A DNA stretch of 43,665 bases from an uncultured Aquimarina sp. (GCA_947502885.1 CANNBP010000026.1:1-43665); one strand, 5' to 3'; shown: positions 16,386 through 25,359, counted from the stretch's first letter. Translations and numbers: made by a program. Notes: generated from the letters alone by a model not told the origin.

Positions 16386-17330
16386 ATGAGTTTCTATTTT
16401 ATACCTCTCATAATCTTCGCTTTTATTATTTTAATATCGGGGATATTTACAGTTAAACAACAAACTTCTGCAGTCGTGGAACGTTTTGGTAAATTTTTAA
16501 GTTTTCGAAATTCTGGATTACACTTCAAAATTCCTATTTTTGATCGTATAGCGGGTCGTATTAACTTAAAAATCCAGCAATTAGATGTTCTTGTAGAAAC
16601 AAAAACAAAGGATGATGTTTTTGTTCGTCTTAAAATATCTGTTCAGTTTCAAGTGATTAAGGATAAAGTTTATGAAGCTTTCTACAAATTAGAAAATCCT
16701 CATGATCAAATTACTTCATATGTTTTTGATGTTGTACGTGCCGAAGTACCTAAAATGAAACTTGATGATGTTTTTGAACGTAAAGATGATATCGCCATTG
16801 CAGTAAAACAAGAACTTAATGAAGCCATGGTAAACTATGGATATGATATTATCAAAACCTTGGTAACAGATATTGACCCAGATTTACAAGTAAAAGAAGC
16901 CATGAATAGAATTAATGCTGCAGAACGTGAAAAAGTTGCCGCTGAATATGAAGCTGAAGCTGAAAGAATTAAAATAGTAGCTAAAGCAAGAGCCGAAGCA
17001 GAAAGTAAAAGATTACAAGGACAAGGTATAGCCGATCAACGTAGAGAAATTGCTCGTGGTCTTGAAGAAAGTGTAGACGTTTTAAATAATGTAGGTATTA
17101 ATTCTCAAGAAGCCTCTGCCCTAATTGTAGTTACTCAACATTATGATACCTTACAATCTATAGGAGAAGAAACAAATAGTAATTTAATTTTGTTACCAAA
17201 TTCTCCACAAGCAGGAAGTGATATGTTAAATAATATGATTGCATCTTTTACAGCTTCAAATCAAATTGGTGAAGAAATGAAAAAACAAAATGCAAAAAAG
17301 GGCATTCGTAAAAAACCAGATACGGAATAA
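16386..17330 (+). CDS. SPFH/Band 7 (stomatin/QmcA-like) membrane protein
   Basis: The protein has 314 residues. A single N-terminal hydrophobic segment (FYFIPLIIFAFIILISGIF) is followed by the SPFH domain, with motifs TVKQQTSAVVERFGKF, GLHFKIPIFDRI, FVRLKISVQFQV and DVVRAEVPKMKLDDVFERK. Next comes an Ala/Glu-rich helix (about 180-230; AAEREKVAAEYEAEAERIK), typical of stomatin-like assemblies that form large membrane rings or microdomains. These proteins often partner with NfeD or FtsH-type proteins; neither is visible next to it. A clear terminator follows. Confidence 0.92.
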   Translation: MSFYFIPLIIFAFIILISGIFTVKQQTSAVVERFGKFLSFRNSGLHFKIPIFDRIAGRINLKIQQLDVLVETKTKDDVFVRLKISVQFQVIKDKVYEAFYKLENPHDQITSYVFDVVRAEVPKMKLDDVFERKDDIAIAVKQELNEAMVNYGYDIIKTLVTDIDPDLQVKEAMNRINAAEREKVAAEYEAEAERIKIVAKARAEAESKRLQGQGIADQRREIARGLEESVDVLNNVGINSQEASALIVVTQHYDTLQSIGEETNSNLILLPNSPQAGSDMLNNMIASFTASNQIGEEMKKQNAKKGIRKKPDTE

Positions 17331-17352
17331 AATATTTACCAAAATAAATCTA

Positions 17353-17389
17353 AAAATAAGCCGATCAAAAAATGATCGGCTTATTTTTT
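17353..17389 (+). terminator. Rho-independent terminator after the SPFH gene
   Basis: A stem of about 15 bp (AAAATAAGCCGATCA paired with TGATCGGCTTATTTT) with a 5-nt A loop runs into T-rich sequence, about 20 bp after the SPFH stop. Confidence 0.9.
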
Positions 17390-17612
17390 ATCCTACACGG
17401 TTCTAAGTAGTCATTTTTTTTCAAATTATTACTCTAAACCAATTTAACAAGTTTTTGCATAGTACATCATAATATCACATTACCATTTTTTAAAAACCTC
17501 TTAAAACCTCTTATTTTACTTCATTTTAAATAATCAAAAACAATTAAAATCAAATTATGATAAAAAAAATCGATAGTTTAAAAATTAGTATCTTTACACA
17601 AAAACTTCCCCG

Positions 17613-18122
17613 ATGAAAAATTATGTTATCATTTTCCTGTTAATTTCAGGAAGTGTGTTTTCTCAAAATATAGATACTTTAAAAAAATATGCATTAAGGG
17701 ATGCTAAAGCAACTTTAGAAGCATCCTTAAAAAAAGATCCGGTTGCATTATTAACTTATACGCATCCAAAAATTTTAAAAAAATTTGGTGAAAAGCAGAT
17801 GCTAGAAACAATGCAAGATATTTTTAGAACAATGACTGCACAAAAGATAAAAATTGTCAGTTCTAAAGTTGATGAAGTTACAGAGATCAAAAAAGAAAAT
17901 AGAGAATTTCATTGTTTGGTTAAAAACACCATACAAATGGATTTTAATGGAAGGTCTGTACTTATCAAAAGTTCTTTATTTGGATTTTATGATAAAAAAA
18001 TATCACAATGGTATTTTGTCGAATCCAATAAACTTTCAGATGATCCCGAAACAAAAGCACTTTTTCCAAAATTTGAAACTGAAATAGAAATTCCGTTAGA
18101 TGAACATATTTCAGGAAATTAG
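17613..18122 (+). CDS. Secreted/periplasmic protein of unknown function
   Basis: The protein has 169 residues, with a signal peptide (MKNYVIIFLLISGSVFSQ). The mature part begins with a helix (LKKYALRDAKATLEASLKKD), then an HPKILKKFG segment and beta strands (FHCLVKNTIQMDF, SSLFGFYD, QWYFVESNKL). The helix followed by a curved sheet suggests an NTF2/SnoaL-like fold, but no family is assigned with confidence. A weak -7 element (TATCTTTA, 17589-17596) precedes it. It converges on glnS and shares a bidirectional terminator with it. Confidence 0.75.
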   Translation: MKNYVIIFLLISGSVFSQNIDTLKKYALRDAKATLEASLKKDPVALLTYTHPKILKKFGEKQMLETMQDIFRTMTAQKIKIVSSKVDEVTEIKKENREFHCLVKNTIQMDFNGRSVLIKSSLFGFYDKKISQWYFVESNKLSDDPETKALFPKFETEIEIPLDEHISGN

Positions 18123-18137
18123 TATTAATTTGTTTTC

Positions 18138-18179
18138 ACAAAAAAGCCCCTAAAAAGTTAATTTTTAGAGGCTTTTTTT
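18138..18179. terminator. Bidirectional terminator between convergent genes
   Basis: AAAAAGCCCCTAAAAA (18141-18156) pairs with TTTTTAGAGGCTTTTT (one mismatch) around a short loop, giving T-runs on both strands. It lies between the secreted-protein gene (+) and glnS (-). Confidence 0.85.
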
Positions 18180-18182
18180 ATA

Positions 18183-20222
18183 TCAAAAATTAAATTTTGT
18201 TGCTATTATTTTAGCTTCAAACTGCAATAATTCGTTCTTATCATCTAACGCTTTATTTATAAATTCTTTGGCAAGATGATCTGGTTGTATATTTTTATTT
18301 TCTAAAACAATACCTAAAGCAATTGTAGTAGCTATGCGGGTTCCTGCCTTTTTTACAGCCGTTTCATATAGAGGTATTAACTCTTCTAGTTCTATCTTTA
18401 AAGCAGCTTCCTTAATTTTATTTTTTAGTATTTCTCTTTTTTCCTCAGGCAAATTAGTATACTTCTTACCTGCTTTTTTTATTTCATCAATTGGTAAAAC
18501 AACATGCTGTTTTTGAGGTGCTTTTTGGGTGTTATTTTGTACTTGTTTTGGCTTAACTTTTGCCCATGTATCTCTCAACCCTACCGTTTTATTAAAAACC
18601 AAAGCACTAGGTTTACTATCATTATCAACATTAAAATACCCTAATCTTTGAAATTGAAATTGATCTAGTACATTTGCTTCTTTAAGACTAGGTTCTACAT
18701 ATCCTGTTATTACTTTTAACGAGCTAGGGTTTAAGAATTCCATAAAATCTTTATCCTTATGTCCATCAGGAGCTTCATCATTAAATAAACGATCATAAAC
18801 TCTAACCTCTGCAGGAATTGCATGTGCTATAGAAATCCAATGTAAAGTACCTTTTACATTACGTTTTGACTCTTCTGTACCACTACCCGATTTACTTTTT
18901 GGATCATAACTACATCTTATTTCAGTTATGTTTCCATTATTATCTTTAATAACTTCTTCTCCTTTAATAATATAGGCATTTTTTAGTCTAACTTCTTTAC
19001 CTAAAGTTAATCTAAAGAATTTTTGTCCCGCATCTTCTTTAAAGTCCTCTCTTTCAATATATAATTCACCCGAAAAAGGAACCTTTCTACTCCCAGAAGA
19101 TGGATCTTCTGGATTATTTTCTGCCTCTAACCATTCTTCTTCATTTTTAGGATAATTTGTAATTACCATCTTAACAGGATCTAAAACCGCCATAACTCTT
19201 GACGCCATTTTATTAAGATCCTCTCTTACACAAAATTCTAACAAAGAAACATCAATCACATTTTCACGCTTCGCTACACCTACGGTATCCACAAATTTTC
19301 TTATTGAAGCCGGAGTATATCCTCTTCTTCTTAAACCAGATATAGTAGGCATTCTTGGATCATTCCATCCTGATACAACACCTTCTTCTACCAATCTAAG
19401 CAATTTACGCTTACTCATAATGGTATAACTAAGATTAAGACGGGCAAATTCTCTTTGCTTTGGTCTAATATTAGTAGAATAAATTTGGTCTAAAAACCAA
19501 TCATAGAGCTTTCTATGTGGTTTAAATTCTAAAGAACACAGAGAGTGTGAGATGTTTTCAATATAATCACTTTCACCGTGTGTCCAATCATACATAGGAT
19601 AGATACACCATGCATCACCTGTTCTATGATGTGCTTTTTTTAATATTCTATACATTAAAGGATCACGCATTAACATATTTGGGTCTGCCATATCAATTTT
19701 GGCTCTTACAACGTGTTCTCCTTCATTATAAGTACCTTCTTTCATCTTTGTAAACAGATCTAAGTTTTCTTCTACAGAACGATCTCTAAACGGGCTATTA
19801 CGACCAGGTTCTGTAGTTGTTCCTTTCTGTTCTGCTATAGCATCAGCCGATTGAGAATCTACGTATGCTTTTCCATCTTTTATCAATTGTACGGTCCAAT
19901 CATATAATTGTTGAAAATAATCAGAAGAATAACATTCTCTATCCCATTCATACCCCAACCACTTAATGTCTTTTTTTATCGCATCTACATACTCTTGCTC
20001 TTCTTTGGCAGGATTTGTATCATCAAAACGTAAATTAACAGGTGCCTTATATGTAAGCCCCAAACCAAAACTAATTCCTATTGCCTTGGTATGACCAATA
20101 TGCAAATATCCATTAGGTTCTGGAGGAAATCGAAAACGTAAATTTTCTGTACTTAAACCATTTTTAAGGTCTTCTTCTATAATATGCTCAATAAAATTAA
20201 GCGGTTTTTTTTCTTCTGACAT
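18183..20222 (-). CDS. glnS: Glutaminyl-tRNA synthetase with C-terminal extension
   Basis: The protein has 679 residues from the ATG at 20222. The in-frame ATG at 20240 is disfavoured because it overlaps the likely -7 box. HIGH is at 41-44 (PEPNGYLHIGHTKA) and the KMSKS equivalent IMSKRKL at about 266-272. Other GlnRS phrases are RFDDTNP, YPMYDWTHGESDYIE and HSLCSLEF. The anticodon-binding barrel ends near residue 560 (LRDTWAKVKP). About 115 further residues follow a Gln/Lys linker and are helical (ELEELIPLYETAVKKAGTRI). E. coli GlnRS ends near 554. The extension might be YqeY-related, but typical YqeY end motifs are not seen, so it is left unassigned. Confidence 0.95.
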   Translation of the reverse strand: MSEEKKPLNFIEHIIEEDLKNGLSTENLRFRFPPEPNGYLHIGHTKAIGISFGLGLTYKAPVNLRFDDTNPAKEEQEYVDAIKKDIKWLGYEWDRECYSSDYFQQLYDWTVQLIKDGKAYVDSQSADAIAEQKGTTTEPGRNSPFRDRSVEENLDLFTKMKEGTYNEGEHVVRAKIDMADPNMLMRDPLMYRILKKAHHRTGDAWCIYPMYDWTHGESDYIENISHSLCSLEFKPHRKLYDWFLDQIYSTNIRPKQREFARLNLSYTIMSKRKLLRLVEEGVVSGWNDPRMPTISGLRRRGYTPASIRKFVDTVGVAKRENVIDVSLLEFCVREDLNKMASRVMAVLDPVKMVITNYPKNEEEWLEAENNPEDPSSGSRKVPFSGELYIEREDFKEDAGQKFFRLTLGKEVRLKNAYIIKGEEVIKDNNGNITEIRCSYDPKSKSGSGTEESKRNVKGTLHWISIAHAIPAEVRVYDRLFNDEAPDGHKDKDFMEFLNPSSLKVITGYVEPSLKEANVLDQFQFQRLGYFNVDNDSKPSALVFNKTVGLRDTWAKVKPKQVQNNTQKAPQKQHVVLPIDEIKKAGKKYTNLPEEKREILKNKIKEAALKIELEELIPLYETAVKKAGTRIATTIALGIVLENKNIQPDHLAKEFINKALDDKNELLQFEAKIIATKFNF

Positions 20223-20239
20223 TTTAATCTTATAAAACA

Positions 20240-20247
20240 CAAAATTA
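20240..20247 (-). promoter_or_regulatory. Candidate -7 box for glnS
   Basis: The minus-strand sequence TAATTTTG matches TAnnTTTG and lies 17 bp before the chosen ATG at 20222. It decides against the upstream ATG at 20240. Confidence 0.5.
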
Positions 20248-20364
20248 CAAATTCTAATGATGTCTTACTATTCAATAAAAATGTTTAATCCGAATTATTT
20301 TTAGAGAAATAAAATTTCAATCAAAAGTGCGCAATATCTGTATATAACTTAAAGTAGATTCTTT

Positions 20365-20372
20365 TACCTTTG
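20365..20372 (+). promoter_or_regulatory. Candidate -7 box for folB
   Basis: TACCTTTG matches TAnnTTTG and ends only 10 bp before the GTG start of folB, implying an extremely short mRNA leader. Confidence 0.5.
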
Positions 20373-20382
20373 TCAAAAACTT

Positions 20383-20739
20383 GTGGGAGTAATAAAGTTA
20401 AAAAATATTAAGGTATACGCCTATCATGGTTGCCTTATTGAAGAAAAAAAAATAGGTTCTGATTATAGAGTCGATTTAAAAGTAAATGCTGATCTATCAG
20501 AATCGGCTATTTCTGATAAATTATCAGAAACTGTTGATTATGTTCATCTCAATCATATTGTAAAAGAAGAAATGGCGATACGTTCTAAGTTACTAGAACA
20601 TGTTGCAGAGCGAATTTTGGTAAGAATTCTTAATGAATTACCTTTGGTCGATAAAGCTACCGTTGATGTTTCTAAAATAAACCCTCCGATTGGAGGAAAT
20701 GTTGAGATGGTTACCATTTCAAGAAATAAAAAACGTTAA
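20383..20739 (+). CDS. folB: Dihydroneopterin aldolase
   Basis: The protein has 118 residues with a GTG start; there is no usable ATG near the conserved N-terminus (GVIKLKNIKVYAYHGC). The family pattern is complete: YHG, then EEKKIGSDYRVDL, the central ETVDYVHLN motif and LLEHVAERI with its catalytic-site Glu and His, then NPPIGGNVEMVTI. FolB cleaves 7,8-dihydroneopterin to 6-hydroxymethyl-dihydropterin and glycolaldehyde in folate synthesis. It is divergent from glnS. The -7 box TACCTTTG ends 10 bp before the GTG, so the message may be nearly leaderless. Confidence 0.93.
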   Translation: MGVIKLKNIKVYAYHGCLIEEKKIGSDYRVDLKVNADLSESAISDKLSETVDYVHLNHIVKEEMAIRSKLLEHVAERILVRILNELPLVDKATVDVSKINPPIGGNVEMVTISRNKKR

Positions 20740-20809
20740 CTTTGTACCAATAAAAAATAATAATTACATTTTATTGTAAAATCAATTAAATAGTAATCAT
20801 TATTTTTTT

Positions 20810-20817
20810 TACATTTG
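20810..20817 (+). promoter_or_regulatory. Candidate -7 box for tRNA-Cys
   Basis: TACATTTG matches TAnnTTTG and lies 20 bp before the mature tRNA 5' end. Confidence 0.5.
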
Positions 20818-20837
20818 CCAACCAACCAAAATAATTG

Positions 20838-20908
20838 GGTGTCGTGGCCGAGCGGCTAGGCAGTGGTCTGCAACACCATCTACAGCGGTTCGAATCCGCT
20901 CGACACCT
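20838..20908 (+). tRNA. tRNA-Cys (anticodon GCA)
   Basis: A full cloverleaf can be drawn. The acceptor stem is GGTGTCG/CGACACC. The anticodon stem GTGGT/ACCAT (one G-U pair) has loop CTGCAAC, anticodon GCA at 20870-20872. The T arm AGCGG/CCGCT has loop TTCGAAT. The discriminator is T (U in RNA), as expected for tRNA-Cys. CCA is not encoded. A terminator hairpin follows directly. Confidence 0.95.
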
Positions 20909-20910
20909 CA

Positions 20911-20940
20911 AAAATCCTGTACAAATGTGCAGGATTTTTT
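20911..20940. terminator. Terminator after tRNA-Cys, probably shared with the LysE-type gene
   Basis: AAATCCTGTACA pairs with TGTGCAGGATTT (one G-T pair) around a 2-nt AA centre, followed by a T-run on the plus strand and T5 on the minus strand. It lies between convergent tRNA-Cys (+) and the LysE-type gene (-). Confidence 0.85.
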
Positions 20941-20957
20941 ATTTGTATCTTACTTAT

Positions 20958-21659
20958 TTACTTTGTATTATACTTAGATTCTGGAGCTATCTTATTGATT
21001 TTATCTTGTATACGTTGCTCCATTGTATCGGGTAAAACTCCTTTCAGAATAAGAAAAACACCAAAAACTATCATAATTATACTAATTATCCTTTTGGTAA
21101 TATAAGTTCTCTTAGGTGTTAATTTTTTCTTTAACCTTTTTGCAAGTAACATTTTAAATATATCTGTCACCAAATATGTAACTAAAACAACAGAAAAGAA
21201 GTAGACAATTCTATTTGTATTCATATCTAATTGAGGTCCAATTACTATGATGATACTTAACCAAAATCCTAGCACTCCTATATTGATAAAATTTAGTAAA
21301 AAGCCTTTAATAAACAGCATTAAATAATTTTGCTTATTGATTACTTCTACAGATGTATCACGAAGTTTATTATAATTTTTTCTTTCTTTAATAAAAGAAA
21401 TGGCGCCATATGTTGCCAATAACATCCCCCCAAAAATAAATAAGGCGGGATCATCTTTAATTTTTTCTAAAATTTGATTGGTACTGAAATATGCAATAAG
21501 AATAAATACAATATCGGCAAAAATAACGCCTAAATCTACAGCAAGGGCTGCTCTAAATCCCTTAATTGCTGCCGTTTCTAGAAGTACAAAAAAAACCGGA
21601 CCTATTAAAAAAGCTAATAAAAGGCCTAATGGTATAGCTGCCTGAGCATCTTGAAGCAT
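20958..21659 (-). CDS. LysE-family translocator (amino-acid exporter-like)
   Basis: The protein has 233 residues with about six hydrophobic segments. The LysE-type N-terminus is seen (AAIPLGLLLAFLIGPVFFVLLETA, residues 7-30; the family motif is GPxxxxxxxxxxxxG), followed by GFRAALAVDLGVIFADIVFI. The C-terminus is basic and short (LKKKLTPKRTYITKRI, then a last helix). LysE/RhtB proteins export amino acids or related small molecules; the substrate here is unknown. It has its own -7 candidate and ends in a shared terminator. Confidence 0.87.
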   Translation of the reverse strand: MLQDAQAAIPLGLLLAFLIGPVFFVLLETAAIKGFRAALAVDLGVIFADIVFILIAYFSTNQILEKIKDDPALFIFGGMLLATYGAISFIKERKNYNKLRDTSVEVINKQNYLMLFIKGFLLNFINIGVLGFWLSIIIVIGPQLDMNTNRIVYFFSVVLVTYLVTDIFKMLLAKRLKKKLTPKRTYITKRIISIIMIVFGVFLILKGVLPDTMEQRIQDKINKIAPESKYNTK

Positions 21660-21680
21660 AATGTCACAAAGAATTTAAGG

Positions 21681-21688
21681 CAAAGTTA
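21681..21688 (-). promoter_or_regulatory. Candidate -7 box for the LysE-type gene
   Basis: The minus-strand sequence TAACTTTG matches TAnnTTTG, 21 bp before the ATG at 21659. Confidence 0.45.
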
Positions 21689-21750
21689 AAAAACTAATAC
21701 CAATTGAACGATAAAATGCAAGAGTAAGATACAAAGTAGCTCTCACTAAT

Positions 21751-22425
21751 TTAATTAACTTCAAAAATTTTACCGCCTAACAGTTTTTGAGAATCTACCT
21801 CTTTTGGATTTCCATAAATTTTTATAGTTCCTCCAGCATTTGTATTGGCCTTTACATATTTTTTAGCATAAATTTCTGCAATGCCTCCAGCACTAACTTT
21901 TACTTGGGTAATCATTGTTTTAAAAGGTTTTGCATAATATTGACCTCCTGATGTAATTACAACTTCTTGTTCTCTTCCACTACCATGTATTTCTATTTCT
22001 CCTCCCGTAATCGTTTTAGCATATAAAAAACCTGTTTCGACTTGAGCAAATATACTTGCACCCTCTTGTGCTCTTAAATCTAAATTATCAGCAACAAGAA
22101 CATCATTTGTTTCTACTCTTGCACCTTCATTAACATCAATCTTACCAAGCTCTGTATAATACACAATCACTTTGGTATTATTATTATCCCATAAATTATT
22201 CAGTGACATTCTAATTTTTAATAGATCACCATTCTGAACAATAACAACTTCTCTTTTTTTTACGCCAGTAACCTTTACTTTATTTTTATCAGATTTTACT
22301 AAGGTAACTTGTATTTTATCAAATACTTTTAATTCATTAAAATCGCCAATATTTTTAATAATTGCATCCTGCGCTTGAGAATGCATTGCTATCAGAATAC
22401 TAAAAAGAAATACTATTTTTTTCAT
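21751..22425 (-). CDS. GIN-domain (DUF2807) secreted protein
   Basis: The protein has 224 residues with a signal peptide (MKKIVFLFSILIAMHSQAQ). The rest is a repetitive beta structure of short strands: FNELKVFDKIQVTLVKSD, GDLLKIRMS, KIDVNEGARVET, NLDLRAQEGASIFA and GGTIKIYGNPK. This is the right-handed beta-helix-like DUF2807 'putative auto-transporter adhesin, head GIN' domain, widespread in Bacteroidetes and of unknown biochemical role. It lies downstream of rnr on the same strand, with a 98-bp gap that contains a stem-loop. Confidence 0.88.
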   Translation of the reverse strand: MKKIVFLFSILIAMHSQAQDAIIKNIGDFNELKVFDKIQVTLVKSDKNKVKVTGVKKREVVIVQNGDLLKIRMSLNNLWDNNNTKVIVYYTELGKIDVNEGARVETNDVLVADNLDLRAQEGASIFAQVETGFLYAKTITGGEIEIHGSGREQEVVITSGGQYYAKPFKTMITQVKVSAGGIAEIYAKKYVKANTNAGGTIKIYGNPKEVDSQKLLGGKIFEVN

Positions 22426-22452
22426 CTTTTATTTTAAAATTTTAGGTTTAGG

Positions 22453-22492
22453 AACTTCCTTAAACGGCTTAAATCAAAAGGATAAGGAAGTT
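22453..22492 (-). other. Stem-loop between rnr and the GIN-domain gene
   Basis: A 10-bp perfect stem (AACTTCCTTA/TAAGGAAGTT) with a 20-nt loop lies about 30 bp after the rnr stop. No T-run follows, so it may be a processing or stabilising hairpin rather than a terminator. Confidence 0.45.
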
Positions 22493-22523
22493 ATTATTTA
22501 AAATAAACGATATAATTTTTTAA

Positions 22524-24722
22524 TTATTCCATTTCATCTTTACTTCCTAATAGAATAAAATCAAGGTGTCTTTTAATAAGATCTGCATTTTTAACTTTTA
22601 CAAACACTTCATCACCCAATTGATATACTTTTTTGGTACGTTCACCAACAACAGCATATTCATCTTGATCAAATATGTAATGATCATCGGTAAGATCCTT
22701 TAATCGAATCATACCCTCACATTTATTATCAATGATTTCTACATATATTCCCCATTCTGTAACTCCAGAAATAACGCCTAAAAAATGATCTTCTTCATGA
22801 TCTTTCATGAATTTTATCTGCATGTATTTTATAGAATCTCTTTCTGCACTTGCGGCTAGATTTTCCATATTACTACTGTGATTACATTTTTCTTCGTACT
22901 CCTCTTCTGCTACAGAATTTCCTTTATCCAAATAATGTTGTAACAAACGATGTGCCATAACATCGGGATATCTTCGGATAGGAGAAGTAAAATGAGAGTA
23001 ATAATCAAATGCTAATCCATAATGTCCAATATTATGAGTAGTATATTCTGCTTTACTCATACTTCTTATAGCAAGTGTATCTACAAGATTTTGTTCTTTT
23101 TTACCTTGTACATCTTTTAAAAGTCCATTTAAAGACTTTGTTGTTGTCTTACGATCCTTAAGATCTAGTTTATATCCAAAACGTCCTATAATATTTTGTA
23201 AAGCAGCCAATTTTTCATCATTTGGTTCATCATGAACACGATAAATGAATGTTTTCTTAGGATTTTGCTTTCCTATGAACTCTGCGACCTTTTTATTAGC
23301 AAGTAACATAAACTCTTCTATAAGTTTATTAGCGTCCTTAGAAGTCTTAAAAAACACTCCTACGGGCTCACTATTTTGGTTTAAAGCAAACTTCACCTCT
23401 ACTTTATCAAAAGATATCGCTCCTTCTCCCATTCTTTTTACTCGCATAATCTTAGCAAGATCATCTAATTTTAGAACAGCATCGGCTATTTTTTGATCTG
23501 CAGTATAAGCTTCTCCTGTAAGCGAAATATCTGAAGGGATACTATTATCGCTGGTTTCTATGATATGTTGAGCTTCTTCATATGCAAATCTTGCATCAGA
23601 ATACGTAACTGTTCTACCAAACCATTGATTTTTAATTTCTGCTTTATCATCTAATTCGAATACTGCAGAAAATGTATATTTTTCTTCGTGAGGTCTTAAC
23701 GAACAAGCATTATTAGATAGAACTTCTGGTAACATAGGCACTACTCTATCTACCAAATAAACTGATGTTGCTCTTTCATAGGCTTCATCATCTAGTATTG
23801 TTCCAGGTTTTACATAATGAGATACATCTGCAATATGAATTCCTATTTCATAGTTTCCGTTTTCTAAAACCTGAAACGATAATGCATCATCAAAATCCTT
23901 AGCATCCTTAGGATCAATAGTAAACGTAAGAGTTTTTCTCATATCTCTACGATTATCGATCTCTGATTGTTGAATAGAAGTATCTAATTTATTAGCATAT
24001 TCTTCTACTTCAGTAGGAAACTCATATGGTAAACCATATTGAGCCAAAATAGCATGAATCTCTGTATTATGTTCTCCTGGTTTACCTAAAACTTTGGCTA
24101 TCTTACCAAAAGGAGATTCTGCATTATCTGGCCAATCTTCTAATTTTACTAATACTTTATCTCCATTCTCTGCATCTCCAATTTTATTTTTAGGAATAAA
24201 AATATCAGTATACATCCTTGTATCTTGAACGTTTACAAAAGCATATTTTGCTTGAATCTCTATAACCCCGACAAATTCATCTCTTTTACGAGAAATTATT
24301 CTTGAGATCTCACCCTCACTCTTTCCTCTACGTTTTCTACGATATATATAAACTTCTACTTCATCTCCATGTAATGCTTTATTCAAATTATTACTAGGGA
24401 TAAAAATGTCATCTTCTAGATCTGTAACTAATACATAACCCGTACCTTTTGATGTAATTTCGAGTACACCGGTATAAGTATTAATATTGGCTACAATTCT
24501 AAACTTTCCTCGTTCTACTTCTTCAATTTGCTGTTTTGCTGCAAGTTGCGCTAACTTTTTTATGATTTGATTTCTACTACTTGCATCATTTACTCCAAAT
24601 TTTGCTGCAATTTGTTTGTAGTTAAAACTTTTGGATGATTCAGCTTTTAGTATTTTAAGTATTCCTTGAGTTACATTCTCTATTTTTGGAGTTTTTTTTC
24701 TTCTACCTCTCTTTCTTCTCAT
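22524..24722 (-). CDS. rnr: Ribonuclease R (RNase II/R family 3'-5' exoribonuclease)
   Basis: The protein has 732 residues. It starts with a basic leader (MRRKRGRRKKTPK) and a winged-helix-like region to about 75. Two cold-shock/OB domains follow (GYVLVTDLEDDIFIP; YAFVNVQDTRMYTDIFIP). The RNB catalytic motif is at about 268-280 (IDPKDAKDFDDALS), with further motifs GIHIADVSHYV and HFTSPIRRYPDVMAHRLL, and a C-terminal S1 domain (about 640-725). It degrades structured RNA in the cytoplasm, including rRNA and mRNA fragments. It points away from the 941-bp non-coding interval that looks like a replication origin. Confidence 0.96.
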   Translation of the reverse strand: MRRKRGRRKKTPKIENVTQGILKILKAESSKSFNYKQIAAKFGVNDASSRNQIIKKLAQLAAKQQIEEVERGKFRIVANINTYTGVLEITSKGTGYVLVTDLEDDIFIPSNNLNKALHGDEVEVYIYRRKRRGKSEGEISRIISRKRDEFVGVIEIQAKYAFVNVQDTRMYTDIFIPKNKIGDAENGDKVLVKLEDWPDNAESPFGKIAKVLGKPGEHNTEIHAILAQYGLPYEFPTEVEEYANKLDTSIQQSEIDNRRDMRKTLTFTIDPKDAKDFDDALSFQVLENGNYEIGIHIADVSHYVKPGTILDDEAYERATSVYLVDRVVPMLPEVLSNNACSLRPHEEKYTFSAVFELDDKAEIKNQWFGRTVTYSDARFAYEEAQHIIETSDNSIPSDISLTGEAYTADQKIADAVLKLDDLAKIMRVKRMGEGAISFDKVEVKFALNQNSEPVGVFFKTSKDANKLIEEFMLLANKKVAEFIGKQNPKKTFIYRVHDEPNDEKLAALQNIIGRFGYKLDLKDRKTTTKSLNGLLKDVQGKKEQNLVDTLAIRSMSKAEYTTHNIGHYGLAFDYYSHFTSPIRRYPDVMAHRLLQHYLDKGNSVAEEEYEEKCNHSSNMENLAASAERDSIKYMQIKFMKDHEEDHFLGVISGVTEWGIYVEIIDNKCEGMIRLKDLTDDHYIFDQDEYAVVGERTKKVYQLGDEVFVKVKNADLIKRHLDFILLGSKDEME

Positions 24723-25142
24723 TAATATCTATTCTATATATTTATGATAAAAGTACAGCTTATCTTTTAACATATAAGGTTTTAATTTTAAACTTTCATT
24801 AACTGTATAATCTATATAGCTTTCCAACTTCCTTGTAAATCAATAAATAACACTAGTTATTAACATTTTAAGTTTTATACAAAAGTGTAGACTTACTTCG
24901 TATTAACAAGAACTTATTAAACTAAATATCAATCATTTAAAAACAAAAACACCAGCTTACAAAACCAAAATAGGTACAAAGAATCCACCGCAACCCTTCC
25001 TAAACTCACGCAAAATCTCTTCAAACCAAAAACAAGCCAGCTTCCTTCTCAATCCAATTAAAAAAATTTTCACTCTACTTAAGATCGATTCAAACAGAAA
25101 AAGATTACTCTTACAATTCTCAATTATAAATAACAGTTGTCA

Positions 25143-25192
25143 ACATATATTATATATATCTTTTTTTCTTTTTAAATTTTAAAATAAATAAT
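25143..25192. other. Candidate DNA unwinding element
   Basis: This is an almost pure A/T run, starting with alternating TA steps (ATATATTATATATATC) and continuing as T- and A-tracts. It sits at the centre of the putative origin, 160 bp from the perfect DnaA box. Confidence 0.45.
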
Positions 25193-25350
25193 GCTGATTA
25201 TTATAGTCTGTTAATAGCGGTATAACTTTTTCTTATTTTATTTGCTTTTTTGGTTATATCAAATTCCTAGAAACATATGAACAGGATATTAAATATGTAA
25301 AGGCTTGAAAACGTTTTAAAAATAGATTTTAATTAACAACTGTTAATACG

Positions 25351-25359
25351 TTATCCACA
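25351..25359 (+). other. Perfect DnaA box
   Basis: TTATCCACA matches the strongest DnaA-binding 9-mer exactly, immediately right of the ATTAACA/TGTTAAT inverted repeat. Confidence 0.65.

Noticed and set aside
20835..21105. Two plus-strand frames starting in or near tRNA-Cys
   Set aside because: They read through the tRNA, its terminator and the antisense of the LysE-type gene.
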